DNA of 64,000 bases from Silvibacterium dinghuense (GCF_004123295.1 NZ_SDMK01000001.1:310001-374000), one strand, 5' to 3'; shown: positions 50,370 to 60,175, counted from the stretch's first letter. Notes: generated by a model from the sequence alone, not told the origin. Translations and numbers: made by a program.

Positions 50370-52925
50370 ATGCAGACTCTCCGACAGGATCTCGCGTACG
50401 CGCTGCGGCAGATGCGCCAAGCACCGCTCTTCACCCTCACCGCACTGCTCACGCTGGCTCTGGGCATTGGCGCTACCACTGCGATCTTCTCGCTGATCGA
50501 CTCTGTCATGCTCAAATCGCTGCCGGTCGTCGATCCCGCCAGCCTCTACCGCATCGGCAGCGGTTCCGACTGCTGCATCGAAGGCGGCCCGCAAGACAAC
50601 TGGGGGATGTTTTCATACGGTTTCTACCAGCGGCTGAAGGCTTCGGCTCCGGAGTTCTCCGAACTTGCCGCCTTCCAGGCTGGAGGATCGCAGTTCAGCG
50701 TCCGCCGCGGAGAAAGCGATCGCGTTGCCAAGCCGCTCCAGGGAGAGTTCGTCAGCGGCAACTACTTCTCCACTTTCGGGATTGGCGCCTTTGCCGGCCG
50801 CGCACTCGGCCCCGACGACGATCGCCGCTCGTCTTCTCCTGTAGCCATGCTCAGCTATCGCACCTGGCAGCAGCAGTATGGCTCTGATCCGTCGGTCATC
50901 GGCTCTACCTTCATCGTCGACAGCCATCCGGTCACCATCATCGGCATCACCCCACCCGGATTCTTTGGCGAAACCATCCGCACCGATCCCCCCGACCTCT
51001 ATGTCCCTCTCGAGCAGGAACCGCTCTTCCGCGGAAGCAACTCGCTCAACGGCCATTTCCAGGCCTGGCTGCGCATCATCGGACGCCTGCGCCCAGGCGC
51101 CAGCGTGGCTCCGCTTCCGGATCGTTTCACCGCACTGCTCCGTCAGTGGCTCTTGCATGAGAGCGACATGCCCTCGGAATGGATAAGCGGCATTCAGTCC
51201 GGCATTTCGCATCAGGTGATTCATATCGTTCCCGCCGGAGCCGGCGTCGGCACCATGCGCGACAACTATGCCGCCAGCCTGCGCATTCTCATCACCGTCT
51301 GCGCTCTGGTGCTGCTGATCGCCTGCGCGAACATTGCCAACCTGCTGCTGGCCCGCGGCGCAGCCCGCCGCGCCCAGACTTCGGTGAGGCTGGCTCTCGG
51401 TGCATCACGCCGGCGTCTCATCCGGCAGACGCTCACCGAGAGCCTGCTGCTCTCCGTACTCGGTGGGCTTGCCGGACTCGCTGTCGCTTATGCCGGCGTC
51501 CGCCTCATCGTCGCGCTGGTCTTCCGCCATGCACATTCGGTCCCCATTGCGGCCACACCCTCGCTGCCCGTGCTCGGCTTCGCCTTCGCGCTCTCGCTCG
51601 TGACAGGCGTACTTTTTGGCGTAGCCCCGGCGTGGATCGCGTCCCATGCCGATCCGGCCGAGGCGCTGCGCGGCGTCAATCGCAGCACCCGGGACAGCTC
51701 CTCGGCCTCGCAAAAGGTGCTCGTCATAGCCCAGGCAGCGCTCTCCATTGTGTTGCTCGCCGGAGCCGGGCTGCTCACCCGCAGCCTCGCCAACCTCCAG
51801 CACCAGGACTTCGGCTACCAGACCGATCACCGCGTCACCATCAGCCTTTCCGCGCCCTGGGCCAGCTATACGCCCGCTCGCATTGACGCTATGTACCGTG
51901 ATCTGGAGGACCAGCTCGCGCACCTGCCCGGCGTCCGCCGCGCCGCCCTCGCGCAATACACCCCGCTCACCGACAACTGGGGCGAACTCATTATTCGTCA
52001 AGGACATCCCATGCCAAACCTCAACGAAGAGGTCGGCTCTTCCTGGGATCACGTCGCTCCCGGCTATCTGGAAACCCTTGGCCAAAGAATCCTGTGCGGC
52101 CGCTCCATCTCTGAAGATGACACCGCCACTACCGAGAAGGTCGCCGTCGTCGATGAGACCTTCGTCCATCGCTTCTTCAAGCCCGGAGAAGACCCTATCG
52201 GTCAATCTTTCGGTCTTGACCTACCCCAGTACAGCAGCACCTACAAGATCGTCGGTGTCGTGGCCCGTGCCACGTATTCGGACCCCGCCGGGACCGAGCC
52301 GCCGCGCCCCATCTTCTTCGTTCCCCTGGCCCAGCGTGTCCACTACGATAACGCGACCATGCAGTCCATCGATGACGAGACCCACTACATCGAAGGCGCT
52401 GTCCTCCAGGTACGAGGCAGCACGGATGGGCTCGAAGCGGAAGTCCGCCACGTCCTTGCCCAGGTCGATCCCAATCTCACCCTGCTCGGCGTTCGGACGC
52501 TTGAAGATCAAGTCGACTCAAACTTCGATCAGCAGCGCGTCGTCGCCCAGATGACCGGCTTGTTCGGTATCCTCGCACTGGTCCTTGCCGCCATCGGACT
52601 TTATGGCGTGACCGCCTATACCGTCGCACGCCGTACCAGCGAAATCGGCGTCCGCATGGCCCTCGGCGCCGACCGCACCAATATCACCCGCCTCGTACTG
52701 CGCGGTGCCTTCACGCACATCCTCATCGGCCTGGCCATCGGCATCCCCATCGCCATCGGATGCTCCAAGCTCATCTCCGCCCAGCTTTTCCATGTCCGGG
52801 GATGGGATCCACTCGTCCTCGGCGGTTCGACCCTGGCGCTCGGGCTCTGCGCCCTGGTGGCCAGCATCCTGCCTGCCCGCCGGGCAGCCTCGATCGACCC
52901 GGTCCGGGCACTGCGCATGGAATGA
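50370..52925 (+). CDS. ADOP-type duplicated ABC permease
   Basis: 851-residue double MacB-like permease. First half: LRQDLAYALRQMRQAPLFTLTA, LLTLALGIGATTAIFSLIDSVML, periplasmic domain with LSYRTWQQQYGSDPSVIGSTF and the turn IIGITPPGFFGETI, then LVLLIACANIANLLLARGAARRAQ. Second half: VLVIAQAALSIVLLAGAGLLTRSL, a second periplasmic domain, and the last FtsX unit with YTVARRTSEIGVRMALGADR and the end SIDPVRALRME. Unlike many such genes it has no PadR gene in front. A pair of cysteines (SDCCIEGG, about 69-70) is unusual. No ATPase is adjacent. Confidence 0.93.
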   Translation: MQTLRQDLAYALRQMRQAPLFTLTALLTLALGIGATTAIFSLIDSVMLKSLPVVDPASLYRIGSGSDCCIEGGPQDNWGMFSYGFYQRLKASAPEFSELAAFQAGGSQFSVRRGESDRVAKPLQGEFVSGNYFSTFGIGAFAGRALGPDDDRRSSSPVAMLSYRTWQQQYGSDPSVIGSTFIVDSHPVTIIGITPPGFFGETIRTDPPDLYVPLEQEPLFRGSNSLNGHFQAWLRIIGRLRPGASVAPLPDRFTALLRQWLLHESDMPSEWISGIQSGISHQVIHIVPAGAGVGTMRDNYAASLRILITVCALVLLIACANIANLLLARGAARRAQTSVRLALGASRRRLIRQTLTESLLLSVLGGLAGLAVAYAGVRLIVALVFRHAHSVPIAATPSLPVLGFAFALSLVTGVLFGVAPAWIASHADPAEALRGVNRSTRDSSSASQKVLVIAQAALSIVLLAGAGLLTRSLANLQHQDFGYQTDHRVTISLSAPWASYTPARIDAMYRDLEDQLAHLPGVRRAALAQYTPLTDNWGELIIRQGHPMPNLNEEVGSSWDHVAPGYLETLGQRILCGRSISEDDTATTEKVAVVDETFVHRFFKPGEDPIGQSFGLDLPQYSSTYKIVGVVARATYSDPAGTEPPRPIFFVPLAQRVHYDNATMQSIDDETHYIEGAVLQVRGSTDGLEAEVRHVLAQVDPNLTLLGVRTLEDQVDSNFDQQRVVAQMTGLFGILALVLAAIGLYGVTAYTVARRTSEIGVRMALGADRTNITRLVLRGAFTHILIGLAIGIPIAIGCSKLISAQLFHVRGWDPLVLGGSTLALGLCALVASILPARRAASIDPVRALRME

Positions 52926-52981
52926 TCTAAAGCGCACTTCCGGATCTGGTTGTGTAGCGCCTGATTGCGCGATACTGGTAG

Positions 52982-54103
52982 GTGGTGTCTTCTTTCAACA
53001 ACACGGTGGCTGTGGCCATGTCCGGCGGCGTCGACTCCTCGACCGTCGCGGCCATGCTCAAGGACGAGGGCTTCGACCTGGTCGGCCTGACGCTCCAGCT
53101 CTGGAATCAGCGCCGCCTGGCCGGCCACGAGGGCATGCCCGAGCAGGTGCAGGGTCGCTGCTGCTCGATCGACGATGTCTACGACGCCCGCCGTGTCGCC
53201 GAAACGCTCGGCATCCCCTACTATCTCATCAACGAGCAGGAGCGCTTCGAGCGCGATGTTGTCCGCCCCTTCGTCTCCGAGTATCTTGCCGGACGCACAC
53301 CGATCCCCTGCTCACTCTGCAACGATCACTTGAAGTTTGACCAGCTTCTGGTGAGAGCAAGGCAGATCGGCGCCGACCGTATCGCCACCGGCCACTACGC
53401 CCGCAATCATTACGACGAGGTACGCGGCCGCTGGATTCTGAGCCGGCCAGTTGATCGCTCAAAGGACCAGACCTACTTCCTCTTCGGACTCACCCAGGAG
53501 CAGCTCTCGCGCACGCTCTTCCCGCTTGGCGGCTACCAGAAGCCCGAGGTCCGGGAGATGGCCGCGCAGCACGGTCTTGCGCTGGCCGCCAAGCCCGACT
53601 CGCAGGAGATCTGCTTCATCCCCGGCGGCGACTATAAGGCCTTTATCGATGCGTACTTGGATGAACAGGGGGAAGTGATCCCTGACACTGCGGGCGAGCT
53701 CGTCTCCACCTCCGGACAGGTGCTCGGGAAGCATACTGGCATCCACAATTTCACCATCGGCCAGCGCAAGGGCCTCGGCGTCTCTTCACCCAACCCTCTC
53801 TATGTCATCCAGATCGACCACGACAGCCACCGTGTCACCGTCGGTTCCGACCATGAGTCCCTGGCCACCACCGTCCGCGCCGGTCGTCTCAACTGGGTCT
53901 CTATCCCCTCGCTGGAAAGCGAGATGCGCGTCCGGGTGAAAATCCGCCATCGCCACGAGCCTGCTCCCGCGACCCTGCGCATGGTCGCTCCCGACGTGGC
54001 CGAGGCCGCCTTCGACGAACCGCAGCGTGCCGTCACCCCCGGTCAGGCCGCAGTCTTCTATGACGGCGATGAGGTCGTCGGCGGCGGCTGGATCGCCTCC
54101 TAA
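52982..54103 (+). CDS. mnmA: tRNA 2-thiouridine(34) synthase MnmA
   Basis: 373-residue enzyme that puts sulfur on uridine 34 of Lys, Glu and Gln tRNAs, using ATP and a persulfide. The PP-loop is AVAMSGGVDSSTVAAML (residues 10-26); the first catalytic cysteine is in RTPIPCSLCNDHLKF, and the second in DSQEICFIPGGDY; tRNA-binding parts include ATGHYARN and KDQTYFLFGL. The C-terminal beta-barrel contains HNFTIGQRKGLG and ends AVFYDGDEVVGGGWI. The start is GTG 52982 or the next GTG at 52985; no suitable ATG exists. It follows the ADOP gene by 56 bases and ends before a strong terminator. Confidence 0.96.
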   Translation: MVSSFNNTVAVAMSGGVDSSTVAAMLKDEGFDLVGLTLQLWNQRRLAGHEGMPEQVQGRCCSIDDVYDARRVAETLGIPYYLINEQERFERDVVRPFVSEYLAGRTPIPCSLCNDHLKFDQLLVRARQIGADRIATGHYARNHYDEVRGRWILSRPVDRSKDQTYFLFGLTQEQLSRTLFPLGGYQKPEVREMAAQHGLALAAKPDSQEICFIPGGDYKAFIDAYLDEQGEVIPDTAGELVSTSGQVLGKHTGIHNFTIGQRKGLGVSSPNPLYVIQIDHDSHRVTVGSDHESLATTVRAGRLNWVSIPSLESEMRVRVKIRHRHEPAPATLRMVAPDVAEAAFDEPQRAVTPGQAAVFYDGDEVVGGGWIAS

Positions 54104-54127
54104 CGCATTCTCCAGCCAGACCAGCTC

Positions 54128-54165
54128 TCAAGAAAAAAGCGCCCATCGGGGCGCTTTTTTCTTGA
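54128..54165. terminator. Bidirectional rho-independent terminator
   Basis: A 17-base-pair stem centred on GCGCCC-ATCG-GGGCGC, flanked by six A and six T, lies between the converging mnmA and coiled-coil protein genes. Confidence 0.95.
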
Positions 54166-54180
54166 ATCAAAACTTGAACT

Positions 54181-54765
54181 CTATCGCGTGTTGCGATGAG
54201 AAACTGGCAGATCACCGAGATCATCCAGCACGGTCACCGGTTGCCCGTCAGGAACTTCCTCCGCCGTCTCAACCTCCGTTGCAGCGGGGGGCTTTTCTTT
54301 CCGCCGCAGTGTGCTGAATCCTGCCCGAACACCGGCAACGATCCCCGAGAAGCGCCGGACCGGGGTTGCCACGCTATGCTGCAGCACCGCGGTCGCATGC
54401 TCGACGGAATCGAGCACGGCCGTCAGCATCTCGTTGACGCGCTCCGCCTGGGCATTCGTTTTGCTCAGCATGCCATCCACCGTCGCCTGCACCTGGGTGG
54501 ATTCGTGGCGGAGCGCATGGCTCACCTCTACCAGGTTGGAAGTGGCGATTTTGAGCTTGGGCGCCACGTCGTCCAGAAGCTTGCGCGCGGTAATGAGAGT
54601 GGGTACCAGGTGTACCTTCACCTCTTCGCCCAAGGCTTGAAGTTTCTTGGCAGACTGGCGGACGGCAAAGTACATACCCAGCAGAACCAAGGCCTGCAGC
54701 AATATGCCGACGGCCGTAACCACGGTAAAGAGAAGCTGGACGATCTGCGGCAACTGGCTATGCAT
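54181..54765 (-). CDS. Membrane-anchored coiled-coil protein (DUF948-like)
   Basis: 194 residues: one N-terminal membrane helix (LFTVVTAVGILLQALVLLGMYFAV, about 12-35) followed by about 100 residues of amphipathic helix (VRQSAKKLQALGEEVKVHL, LKIATSNLVEVSHALRHES, VNEMLTAVLDSVEHATAVL) and a charged, glutamate-rich tail. This is the layout of DUF948-type proteins, which are small membrane proteins of unknown role often found next to YtxH proteins. The YtxH gene is 79 bases upstream on the same strand with a hairpin between them. Confidence 0.7.
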   Translation of the reverse strand: MHSQLPQIVQLLFTVVTAVGILLQALVLLGMYFAVRQSAKKLQALGEEVKVHLVPTLITARKLLDDVAPKLKIATSNLVEVSHALRHESTQVQATVDGMLSKTNAQAERVNEMLTAVLDSVEHATAVLQHSVATPVRRFSGIVAGVRAGFSTLRRKEKPPAATEVETAEEVPDGQPVTVLDDLGDLPVSHRNTR

Positions 54766-54798
54766 GAACCCTCTGGGTAATTTCTAAGAAATACGAAC

Positions 54799-54828
54799 TG
54801 GCTGCGCCTGCATGAGCAGGCGCAGCCA
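54799..54828 (-). terminator. 13-bp hairpin between the YtxH and coiled-coil genes
   Basis: TGGCTGCGCCTGC and GCAGGCGCAGCCA pair perfectly around ATGA. Leftward the tail is AGTTCGTATTTCTT, so some transcripts may end here and lower expression of the downstream gene. Confidence 0.65.
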
Positions 54829-54844
54829 GATGGAAAAGCTCGAA

Positions 54845-55249
54845 CTAGGTGAGGGGCGTCTCCTGCGCCTCGGGTTCATGCGCCGTGTGCTTGTAGGCCT
54901 CGCGTCCGGCATCGACCGCTGCAGCAACCTTTTCCTTCTGCGCGTTCACGACCTGGCGGCCCTGCGTCAGGAAATCTTCCCATTGCGCCTTGCCGCGGTC
55001 CACGTATTCGCGGCCGCGATCGACATATTCATTGACCTGCACCCGGCCACGGTCGACGATCTGCGTCACCTGATCGGCAGCCTCCTGCGAGCGCTGACGC
55101 AGGTACTCCTTGCCTTCGCGGGCGCCGTTTGCCAGATCTTCGCGGGTCTCGCGTCCTGCCTTCGGCGCGTAAAGGACGCCGACCAATGCTCCGATACCCA
55201 GACCGGCCAGAAACCAGCTGAATCCGCTTGAACCTTTTTCTTCTGACAT
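54845..55249 (-). CDS. YtxH domain protein
   Basis: 134 residues from ATG ending at 55249 (AGGAG seven bases upstream). The N-terminus has FSWFLAGLGIGALVGVLYAPKAGRETRE, the glycine-rich membrane helix and APKAG-RE turn of YtxH. The rest is a long charged helix with an irregular 11-residue repeat: QIVDRGRVQVNEYVDRGREY, then VDRGKAQWEDFL. YtxH proteins are linked to general stress in Bacillus, with no known biochemical role. The neighbouring DUF948-like gene supports this pairing. Confidence 0.88.
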   Translation of the reverse strand: MSEEKGSSGFSWFLAGLGIGALVGVLYAPKAGRETREDLANGAREGKEYLRQRSQEAADQVTQIVDRGRVQVNEYVDRGREYVDRGKAQWEDFLTQGRQVVNAQKEKVAAAVDAGREAYKHTAHEPEAQETPLT

Positions 55250-55327
55250 GCTCTTTCTCCTGTGGATTCTGGAGTTTGCCACGGCGTCGCCGCCTCGGGT
55301 CCCCGACCTTGCCGCCCCGAGTCTCGG

Positions 55328-55356
55328 ATGGTAGCAAATGCTCTTCCGCCGGGCAA
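55328..55356 (-). promoter_or_regulatory. Candidate sigma-70-type promoter for the YtxH gene
   Basis: Read leftward: TTGCCC (55356-55351), a 17-base spacer, then TACCAT (55333-55328). The 5' leader would be about 70 bases. Confidence 0.55.
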
Positions 55357-55473
55357 CCTGTTATGGCACGCGCCACGTACCCTGCGTAACCAAATATGGC
55401 TGATCTCATTCCATAGATGCCGCTGCGAGAGCTGATGCTGCCCCGGCATCCGTCCACTCCTTTCTCAGAACGG

Positions 55474-55505
55474 CAGAAGGCCGCCCATGACAGGGCGGCC
55501 TTCTG
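55474..55505 (-). terminator. 13-bp hairpin after the large S53 peptidase
   Basis: CAGAAGGCCGCCC and its complement flank ATGACA, 31 bases after the stop on the leftward strand. There is no T tract. Confidence 0.7.
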
Positions 55506-55535
55506 GTTCGAGCACATTCGATGAGCGAAAGAGGC

Positions 55536-58500
55536 TTAGCTCACCGTCACGCTCACCGTGGTCGTCTGGGTAATGGAACCGCTGGTACCAGTGGTGCCGG
55601 TCACCGTTACGGTGTAGCTGCCTGCGGTGGTGCCACCCGAGCCGCCGCCTCCGCCGCTGTTGCCGCCCGAACCGCAGCCGATGCCCAGGCTGACGAGCGC
55701 CGCGAAGACGAACACGCCGAGCATCGTCCGCCAGCTACGCCGCCGCGCCGGAATCGTCAGCATCAGCAGACCTGCGACCGCAATGCCTCCACCCACCGCA
55801 AAGAGACGATCGAGCGGATGCGTTACAGCGCTGGAGGTTGCCGCCGTGGTGCTTACCGTCAGCACCGCCGTCGTCGCTCCACTGGTGGAGATGGTAGCCG
55901 AGCTCGCAATCGAGCAGGTAGGCGTGTCGGTCACATTGCTCATGGAGGTTGTCACCGCGCAGCTGAGGCTGACGGTTCCGGTAAATCCTCCCGATGGCGT
56001 CACCGAAATCTGAGACGTATTGTTTGTGGTTGCCCCTGGCGCCACGGTCAGAGTGGTCGGACTGGCGCTGAGCGAGAAGCTCCCGGTCGATGCTGTCCCG
56101 CTCACGATCGCCGTCAGGCCCAGCGTGTGCACATACTCACCGGTCGAGTCAGTACCCGTGATGAGCACGTTATAGGAGCCAGCGGTCACCGATGACCCGG
56201 CATTCACCGTCAACGTCAGCGCCGAGCTGCCTCCGCTGGAGAGTGTTGCCGAGGATGTCACCGAGCAGGTGACGGTAGACGCTGTGCAGGTGAAGTTCAC
56301 CGCTCCGGAGAAACCGTTCACCGAGGAGACATTGATCGTGTCGGTCGCCGAACCTCCAGCCGCCAGCGGAATGTTCACCGCCTGCGGCACCATCGAGAAG
56401 TCCGACAGAGGGTTTGAGATGGTAACAATGGTCGAAGAGGGCTTGTAGTTCGAGTCGCCCGAATACTGCAGGGTGATCGGATTGGAGCCCTGCAGAAGCA
56501 GCTGGCTGGTAAGGTCCACCGCGAAGCTGCTCACGTCTCCCGAGGAAGGCGCGCTCAGCGACACCGAGCCGAGGTTCGTCCCCGCGGAGTAGAAGTCGAC
56601 AGTGCCCGTCGGAGCCGCCGATCCGGTCTGCCCCGTGACCGTGCCGCTTACCTCGACGGCGGCATTCGGGCTGGTAGCCGAGGCGCTGGCCGTCGCCGAG
56701 ATGCTCGAGCTCTTGCTGCCCGAGGCGGCGGTGAGGACGATCTGCGCGCTCAGCGAACCGGTAGCGCTGTAGTTGGTGTCGCCCGCGTAGCTCGCCGTGA
56801 TCGTATAGGTGCCGGCAGCCGCAGTCGCGGGGATGGTAAAGGTGGCAATTCCATCCGGCGCTCCCGTGGAAGGATCCACGCCAGCCACCAGCGATGCGCT
56901 CGACGCGGTTCCCAGCGAGGGCGAGCTGCTCAGCGCAACCGAACCGGTCGGCGCCGCGGCCTCCGAGGTCACCGACGCGCTGTTTTCCAGCAGCACGTAA
57001 AAGGTCGTCGGCTGCCCCTGCACAAAGGTGAAGGAGCCGGAACTGGCAGCGCTCAGGGTCGCCCCCGCGATGTAAGCATTCGGGCTGTTCTTCACCACCG
57101 AGAAGGTCACCGCCGAAGCCGTCGAGGCCTTGTAGCTCTGGTCGCCCGAGTAGCTGGACGTGATCGAGTGCGAGCCGACGCTGTAGGCGGATTTGTACTC
57201 CGCCTCACCCGACGCATTCAGCACCGCAGTGTTGATCAGCGTGCCACCGTCAGAAAAGGCGACAGTCCCGGTCGGAACCCCGAAGTTCGGGCAAGTCGAG
57301 CTCGCCCCGGTGATGCAGTTCTCCTCCGCCGTCAGCTCCGAACTGGGAGCCACCAGCCCTTCGAGCAGCAACTGTGTACCGTAAGGAATGCCGGTCGTCC
57401 CGGAGTTTTCAATGGCATAGCTGGAGCCATAGGGCGTCAATACCATCAGGTAGACACCGCTGCTTTCCGGAGTGACCGTGATCTGCGTCTTCTCCGAGGT
57501 GCTCGCGCCATTCGTTCCGTCGCCACTGTACTGGCCCCAGATATCGTAGGTACCACCCGGCAGGAAGTTGACGCTGCCGCTGTAGGAACCGCTCGACAGA
57601 GTGAAGTTGGTTTGTCCCTGCTGCGCGGTATCCGTGTTGTTGGTCATCAGTGCCACTGAGCCGCTCGGAGTGCCGCTGCTGGCTGTCACCGTTCCGCTGA
57701 TCGTCACCGCCGTGCCGTGGGTAAAGCTGGCCGAGGAAGGCGTCAACGTCGTCGTGGTGCCGGCGAAGGTCACATTGCCCCAGTTCGTCACCAGCTTGTA
57801 GGCATCGACGGAGCCCAAACCGCTGGCCAGGTCATAACCGGTGCCTGCGTTGTATTCCGCTGTTGTGCCGCTGCCGATCTGGCCTTCGGTGGTTGCAGCC
57901 GCCGTGCTCGAATCGAAGTAGTCGATCGAGATCGGATTGCTTACGCTGATGCAGTTCGTCGGCGTGTAGCTATAACCGCTGATCGTCACCGTCGTGGTGT
58001 TGCAGGGCTCCGAGTTCGATCCATTCTGTACATCGTGGAATGACGCAGCATACTGCGTGGCCAGCGGATAAAGCACGAAGTCCGCCTGTCCCTGCCGGCC
58101 ATATTTCTGATTCACCAGCGCCATGATGCCGGCGAAGGCCGGTGATGAGGCCGAAGTGCCGCCGATGCCTGTGATCTGTACCGAAGAGCCGCCCGTCTGG
58201 CAGTCGCCATCCTGGTAGCACTCGGCGTAATAGCTGTAGTTCGCACCGGACGAGGCAAAGAGCGACACGTCGGGGACATCGCGCACCTTATCGGAGGGCA
58301 CACCGGTGCCTGTCTGCCAGGACGGCTTGGTATAGCCGCTCAGAGTGCCAGTGCACGTACCACTGCTGTCATAGCTGGTACTGCATACCGCCGCGTTGCT
58401 CGCGCCGCCGCCGCCGCCGGCAATCGTCGTCACGCCATAGGCGCTGTAGTAGTCGAGAAGGTTCAGTCCATACTGGCTGGCGTTCCATGGCTGCTCTGGA

Positions 58501-59957
58501 ATAGTCGATTGCAGAGATACGGCAGGCGTGCTGTTGCTCGGCGTCAGGCTCCAGTAGTTTGTGATGCTCGCACCACCGGTCGCATAGTCGCTGTAGTAGA
58601 AGTCCGTACCGCCTACGGCCACGTTGTAAGGCGTCGAGGCGAAGCCGTTCACCGCCTGGCCATCCACCGCGTAGTACTGCGAGTTGTCGTTATCGCAGGC
58701 AGCCGAGCCCGCATCGCCCGACGACACCATTACCGTGATGCCCTGCGCCGCGGCCTGCTCCCACAGGTCGTTGAAAAACGCATTCGTGCTGCCCAGCCCG
58801 GCCTCGCACTCTCCGAAGCTCAGGCTCAGCACCGGCGCCACATTCGCATAGACCGCGTGCTCAGCCGCCAGGTACAGGCCGCTCTCGAGCGCCGTATCCG
58901 CGGCGATAACCAGATCGACTGTCGCCTGCGGGGCTACCGCACCGGCCCACTCCACATCGAGATAGGCTTCGACCGAGTCATAGTTCGGACCATCCGGATT
59001 GTTGGTGCCGTCCACGCCCGGATCATTGCCGTCAATGACCACCTGAGGCGGATTGGCGCTCAGCCCGAAGAGCGTACGGAACTGGTTTACCAGTCCCACG
59101 TTGATGTTCGAATCGTTGATGATGCCGATCGTCTGACCGCTGCCGTTGATGCCTGCGCTGTAAAGCGGGTTCAGGTCATACTGCACGGCAAAATCGCCCG
59201 GCGCGACCACGAAGTTGTAACCCGTGCTGCTGCTGCCGATAGTCCACTGCGGCGTCGCCTTGTCCGTCTTCGGATCGTAGCTCGCCTTGCCCAGCAGCTT
59301 GGCCTGGTTCTTCGGCCGGAAATTGTTGATCGAAACAAAGCCGCCGAAGACCGGCGCCAGTGCCGCGGGAATCTGCGGATCGGTGGCATTGGCGTAGTGC
59401 GTCTCGCCGTTCACCACGTACTTGTGAATCTGCGTGTGAAACGCGCTGCGGAACTGCCCGGCATTGCCGGACATCTCAATCGTCAGCTTGCCCGGATTCA
59501 CCTTGCTTACGCTGAAGCCCTTCGCCTGCAGCCAGGCCTCGACCGTCGCGATGTCCTGGTCGGAGGGCCCGAACTGCGCGCCGAACTGCTCCGGCGTAAG
59601 CCATTTGTGATAGCTGGCCGATCCCTTGGTGTGCATCTGCCCGATCAGCTGTTTGAGCGCTGCCTCCTGGGCATCGCTGCGCTTGAGCACCACCTGAATG
59701 CGGTCCAGGCCCAGGCTGTCGGAGACCGCTCCGCGATCATTAGCTGCGTTCGCCAGCGGATGCACCGTGTGCTTGAGCGTCACCAGCTGGCTGTCCACGA
59801 TCGGCTGAGTGAGTCGCACGCTCGGCTGCGCGGCGACGGCCGCGGTTGTTTGTGCAGGGGAAACATCGGCCAGCCCAATCAGGACAAGGGGCAGGGTCAG
59901 TATCGGAGACGCGACGCGCGCTGCGCGACGGCAGAGACTCCACATCGTGGCAACCAT
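55536..59957 (-). CDS. Very large secreted S53 (kumamolisin-type) peptidase with Ig-like repeats
   Basis: 1473 residues from ATG ending at 59957 (GAGGA seven bases upstream); the longer frame to 60092 lacks a site. Order: signal region (ILTLPLVLIGLADVSPAQ), pro-kumamolisin domain (ASYHKWLTPEQFGAQFGPSD), and S53 catalytic domain with Glu/Asp pair in SVEAYLDVEW, oxyanion aspartate in SSGDAGS and catalytic serine in GGTSASSPAFAG. Then come about three Ig-like repeats, two 90-residue repeats starting DFSMVPQAVNIPLAAGGSA and GSFSLSASPTTLTVAPGA, a helix (LFAVGGGIAVAGLLMLTIPARRRS), a second helix, IGCGSGG and a short beta tail. Acid-active endopeptidase; likely degrades protein outside the cell. Confidence 0.94.
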   Translation of the reverse strand: MVATMWSLCRRAARVASPILTLPLVLIGLADVSPAQTTAAVAAQPSVRLTQPIVDSQLVTLKHTVHPLANAANDRGAVSDSLGLDRIQVVLKRSDAQEAALKQLIGQMHTKGSASYHKWLTPEQFGAQFGPSDQDIATVEAWLQAKGFSVSKVNPGKLTIEMSGNAGQFRSAFHTQIHKYVVNGETHYANATDPQIPAALAPVFGGFVSINNFRPKNQAKLLGKASYDPKTDKATPQWTIGSSSTGYNFVVAPGDFAVQYDLNPLYSAGINGSGQTIGIINDSNINVGLVNQFRTLFGLSANPPQVVIDGNDPGVDGTNNPDGPNYDSVEAYLDVEWAGAVAPQATVDLVIAADTALESGLYLAAEHAVYANVAPVLSLSFGECEAGLGSTNAFFNDLWEQAAAQGITVMVSSGDAGSAACDNDNSQYYAVDGQAVNGFASTPYNVAVGGTDFYYSDYATGGASITNYWSLTPSNSTPAVSLQSTIPEQPWNASQYGLNLLDYYSAYGVTTIAGGGGGASNAAVCSTSYDSSGTCTGTLSGYTKPSWQTGTGVPSDKVRDVPDVSLFASSGANYSYYAECYQDGDCQTGGSSVQITGIGGTSASSPAFAGIMALVNQKYGRQGQADFVLYPLATQYAASFHDVQNGSNSEPCNTTTVTISGYSYTPTNCISVSNPISIDYFDSSTAAATTEGQIGSGTTAEYNAGTGYDLASGLGSVDAYKLVTNWGNVTFAGTTTTLTPSSASFTHGTAVTISGTVTASSGTPSGSVALMTNNTDTAQQGQTNFTLSSGSYSGSVNFLPGGTYDIWGQYSGDGTNGASTSEKTQITVTPESSGVYLMVLTPYGSSYAIENSGTTGIPYGTQLLLEGLVAPSSELTAEENCITGASSTCPNFGVPTGTVAFSDGGTLINTAVLNASGEAEYKSAYSVGSHSITSSYSGDQSYKASTASAVTFSVVKNSPNAYIAGATLSAASSGSFTFVQGQPTTFYVLLENSASVTSEAAAPTGSVALSSSPSLGTASSASLVAGVDPSTGAPDGIATFTIPATAAAGTYTITASYAGDTNYSATGSLSAQIVLTAASGSKSSSISATASASATSPNAAVEVSGTVTGQTGSAAPTGTVDFYSAGTNLGSVSLSAPSSGDVSSFAVDLTSQLLLQGSNPITLQYSGDSNYKPSSTIVTISNPLSDFSMVPQAVNIPLAAGGSATDTINVSSVNGFSGAVNFTCTASTVTCSVTSSATLSSGGSSALTLTVNAGSSVTAGSYNVLITGTDSTGEYVHTLGLTAIVSGTASTGSFSLSASPTTLTVAPGATTNNTSQISVTPSGGFTGTVSLSCAVTTSMSNVTDTPTCSIASSATISTSGATTAVLTVSTTAATSSAVTHPLDRLFAVGGGIAVAGLLMLTIPARRRSWRTMLGVFVFAALVSLGIGCGSGGNSGGGGGSGGTTAGSYTVTVTGTTGTSGSITQTTTVSVTVS

Positions 59958-60120
59958 GGGGCCATCCTCAAAAAGTTCACCAACAGGTCCAACTTCGCCG
60001 CCATCAGACAAGCACTGGCGTCGGCACGCTCTTGCGGCGCGCTGCCATTTGACATGAGCACGATCCCCTGCCGGGCGCATCACGCTTCCCATGCAGAGTG
60101 CCGGTCCCGAGACAAAACCT

Positions 60121-60175
60121 GGGACGGAAAGCCTTCACCGGTGCATTCCGCGTTCGGAAACCGGCGAAGCGTCCC
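60121..60175 (-). ncRNA. Structured 5' leader of the large S53 peptidase mRNA
   Basis: A long imperfect hairpin just after the predicted transcription start: outer stem GGGACG/CGTCCC, then four and five base pairs around a mismatch, and a top stem TTCCG/CGGAA with a four-base loop. It may stabilise the mRNA or sense a signal; I match it to no known riboswitch. Confidence 0.5.

Noticed and set aside
56000-57700. CRISPR-like or satellite repeats in the S53 repeat region
   Set aside because: The similarity is between protein domains (Ig-like repeats); DNA units are long, diverged and lack constant spacers.
60121-60175. Possible cyclic di-GMP (GEMM-I) riboswitch
   Set aside because: Although GGGACGC occurs, the tetraloop receptor, GAAA loop and downstream paired region of that class are missing.
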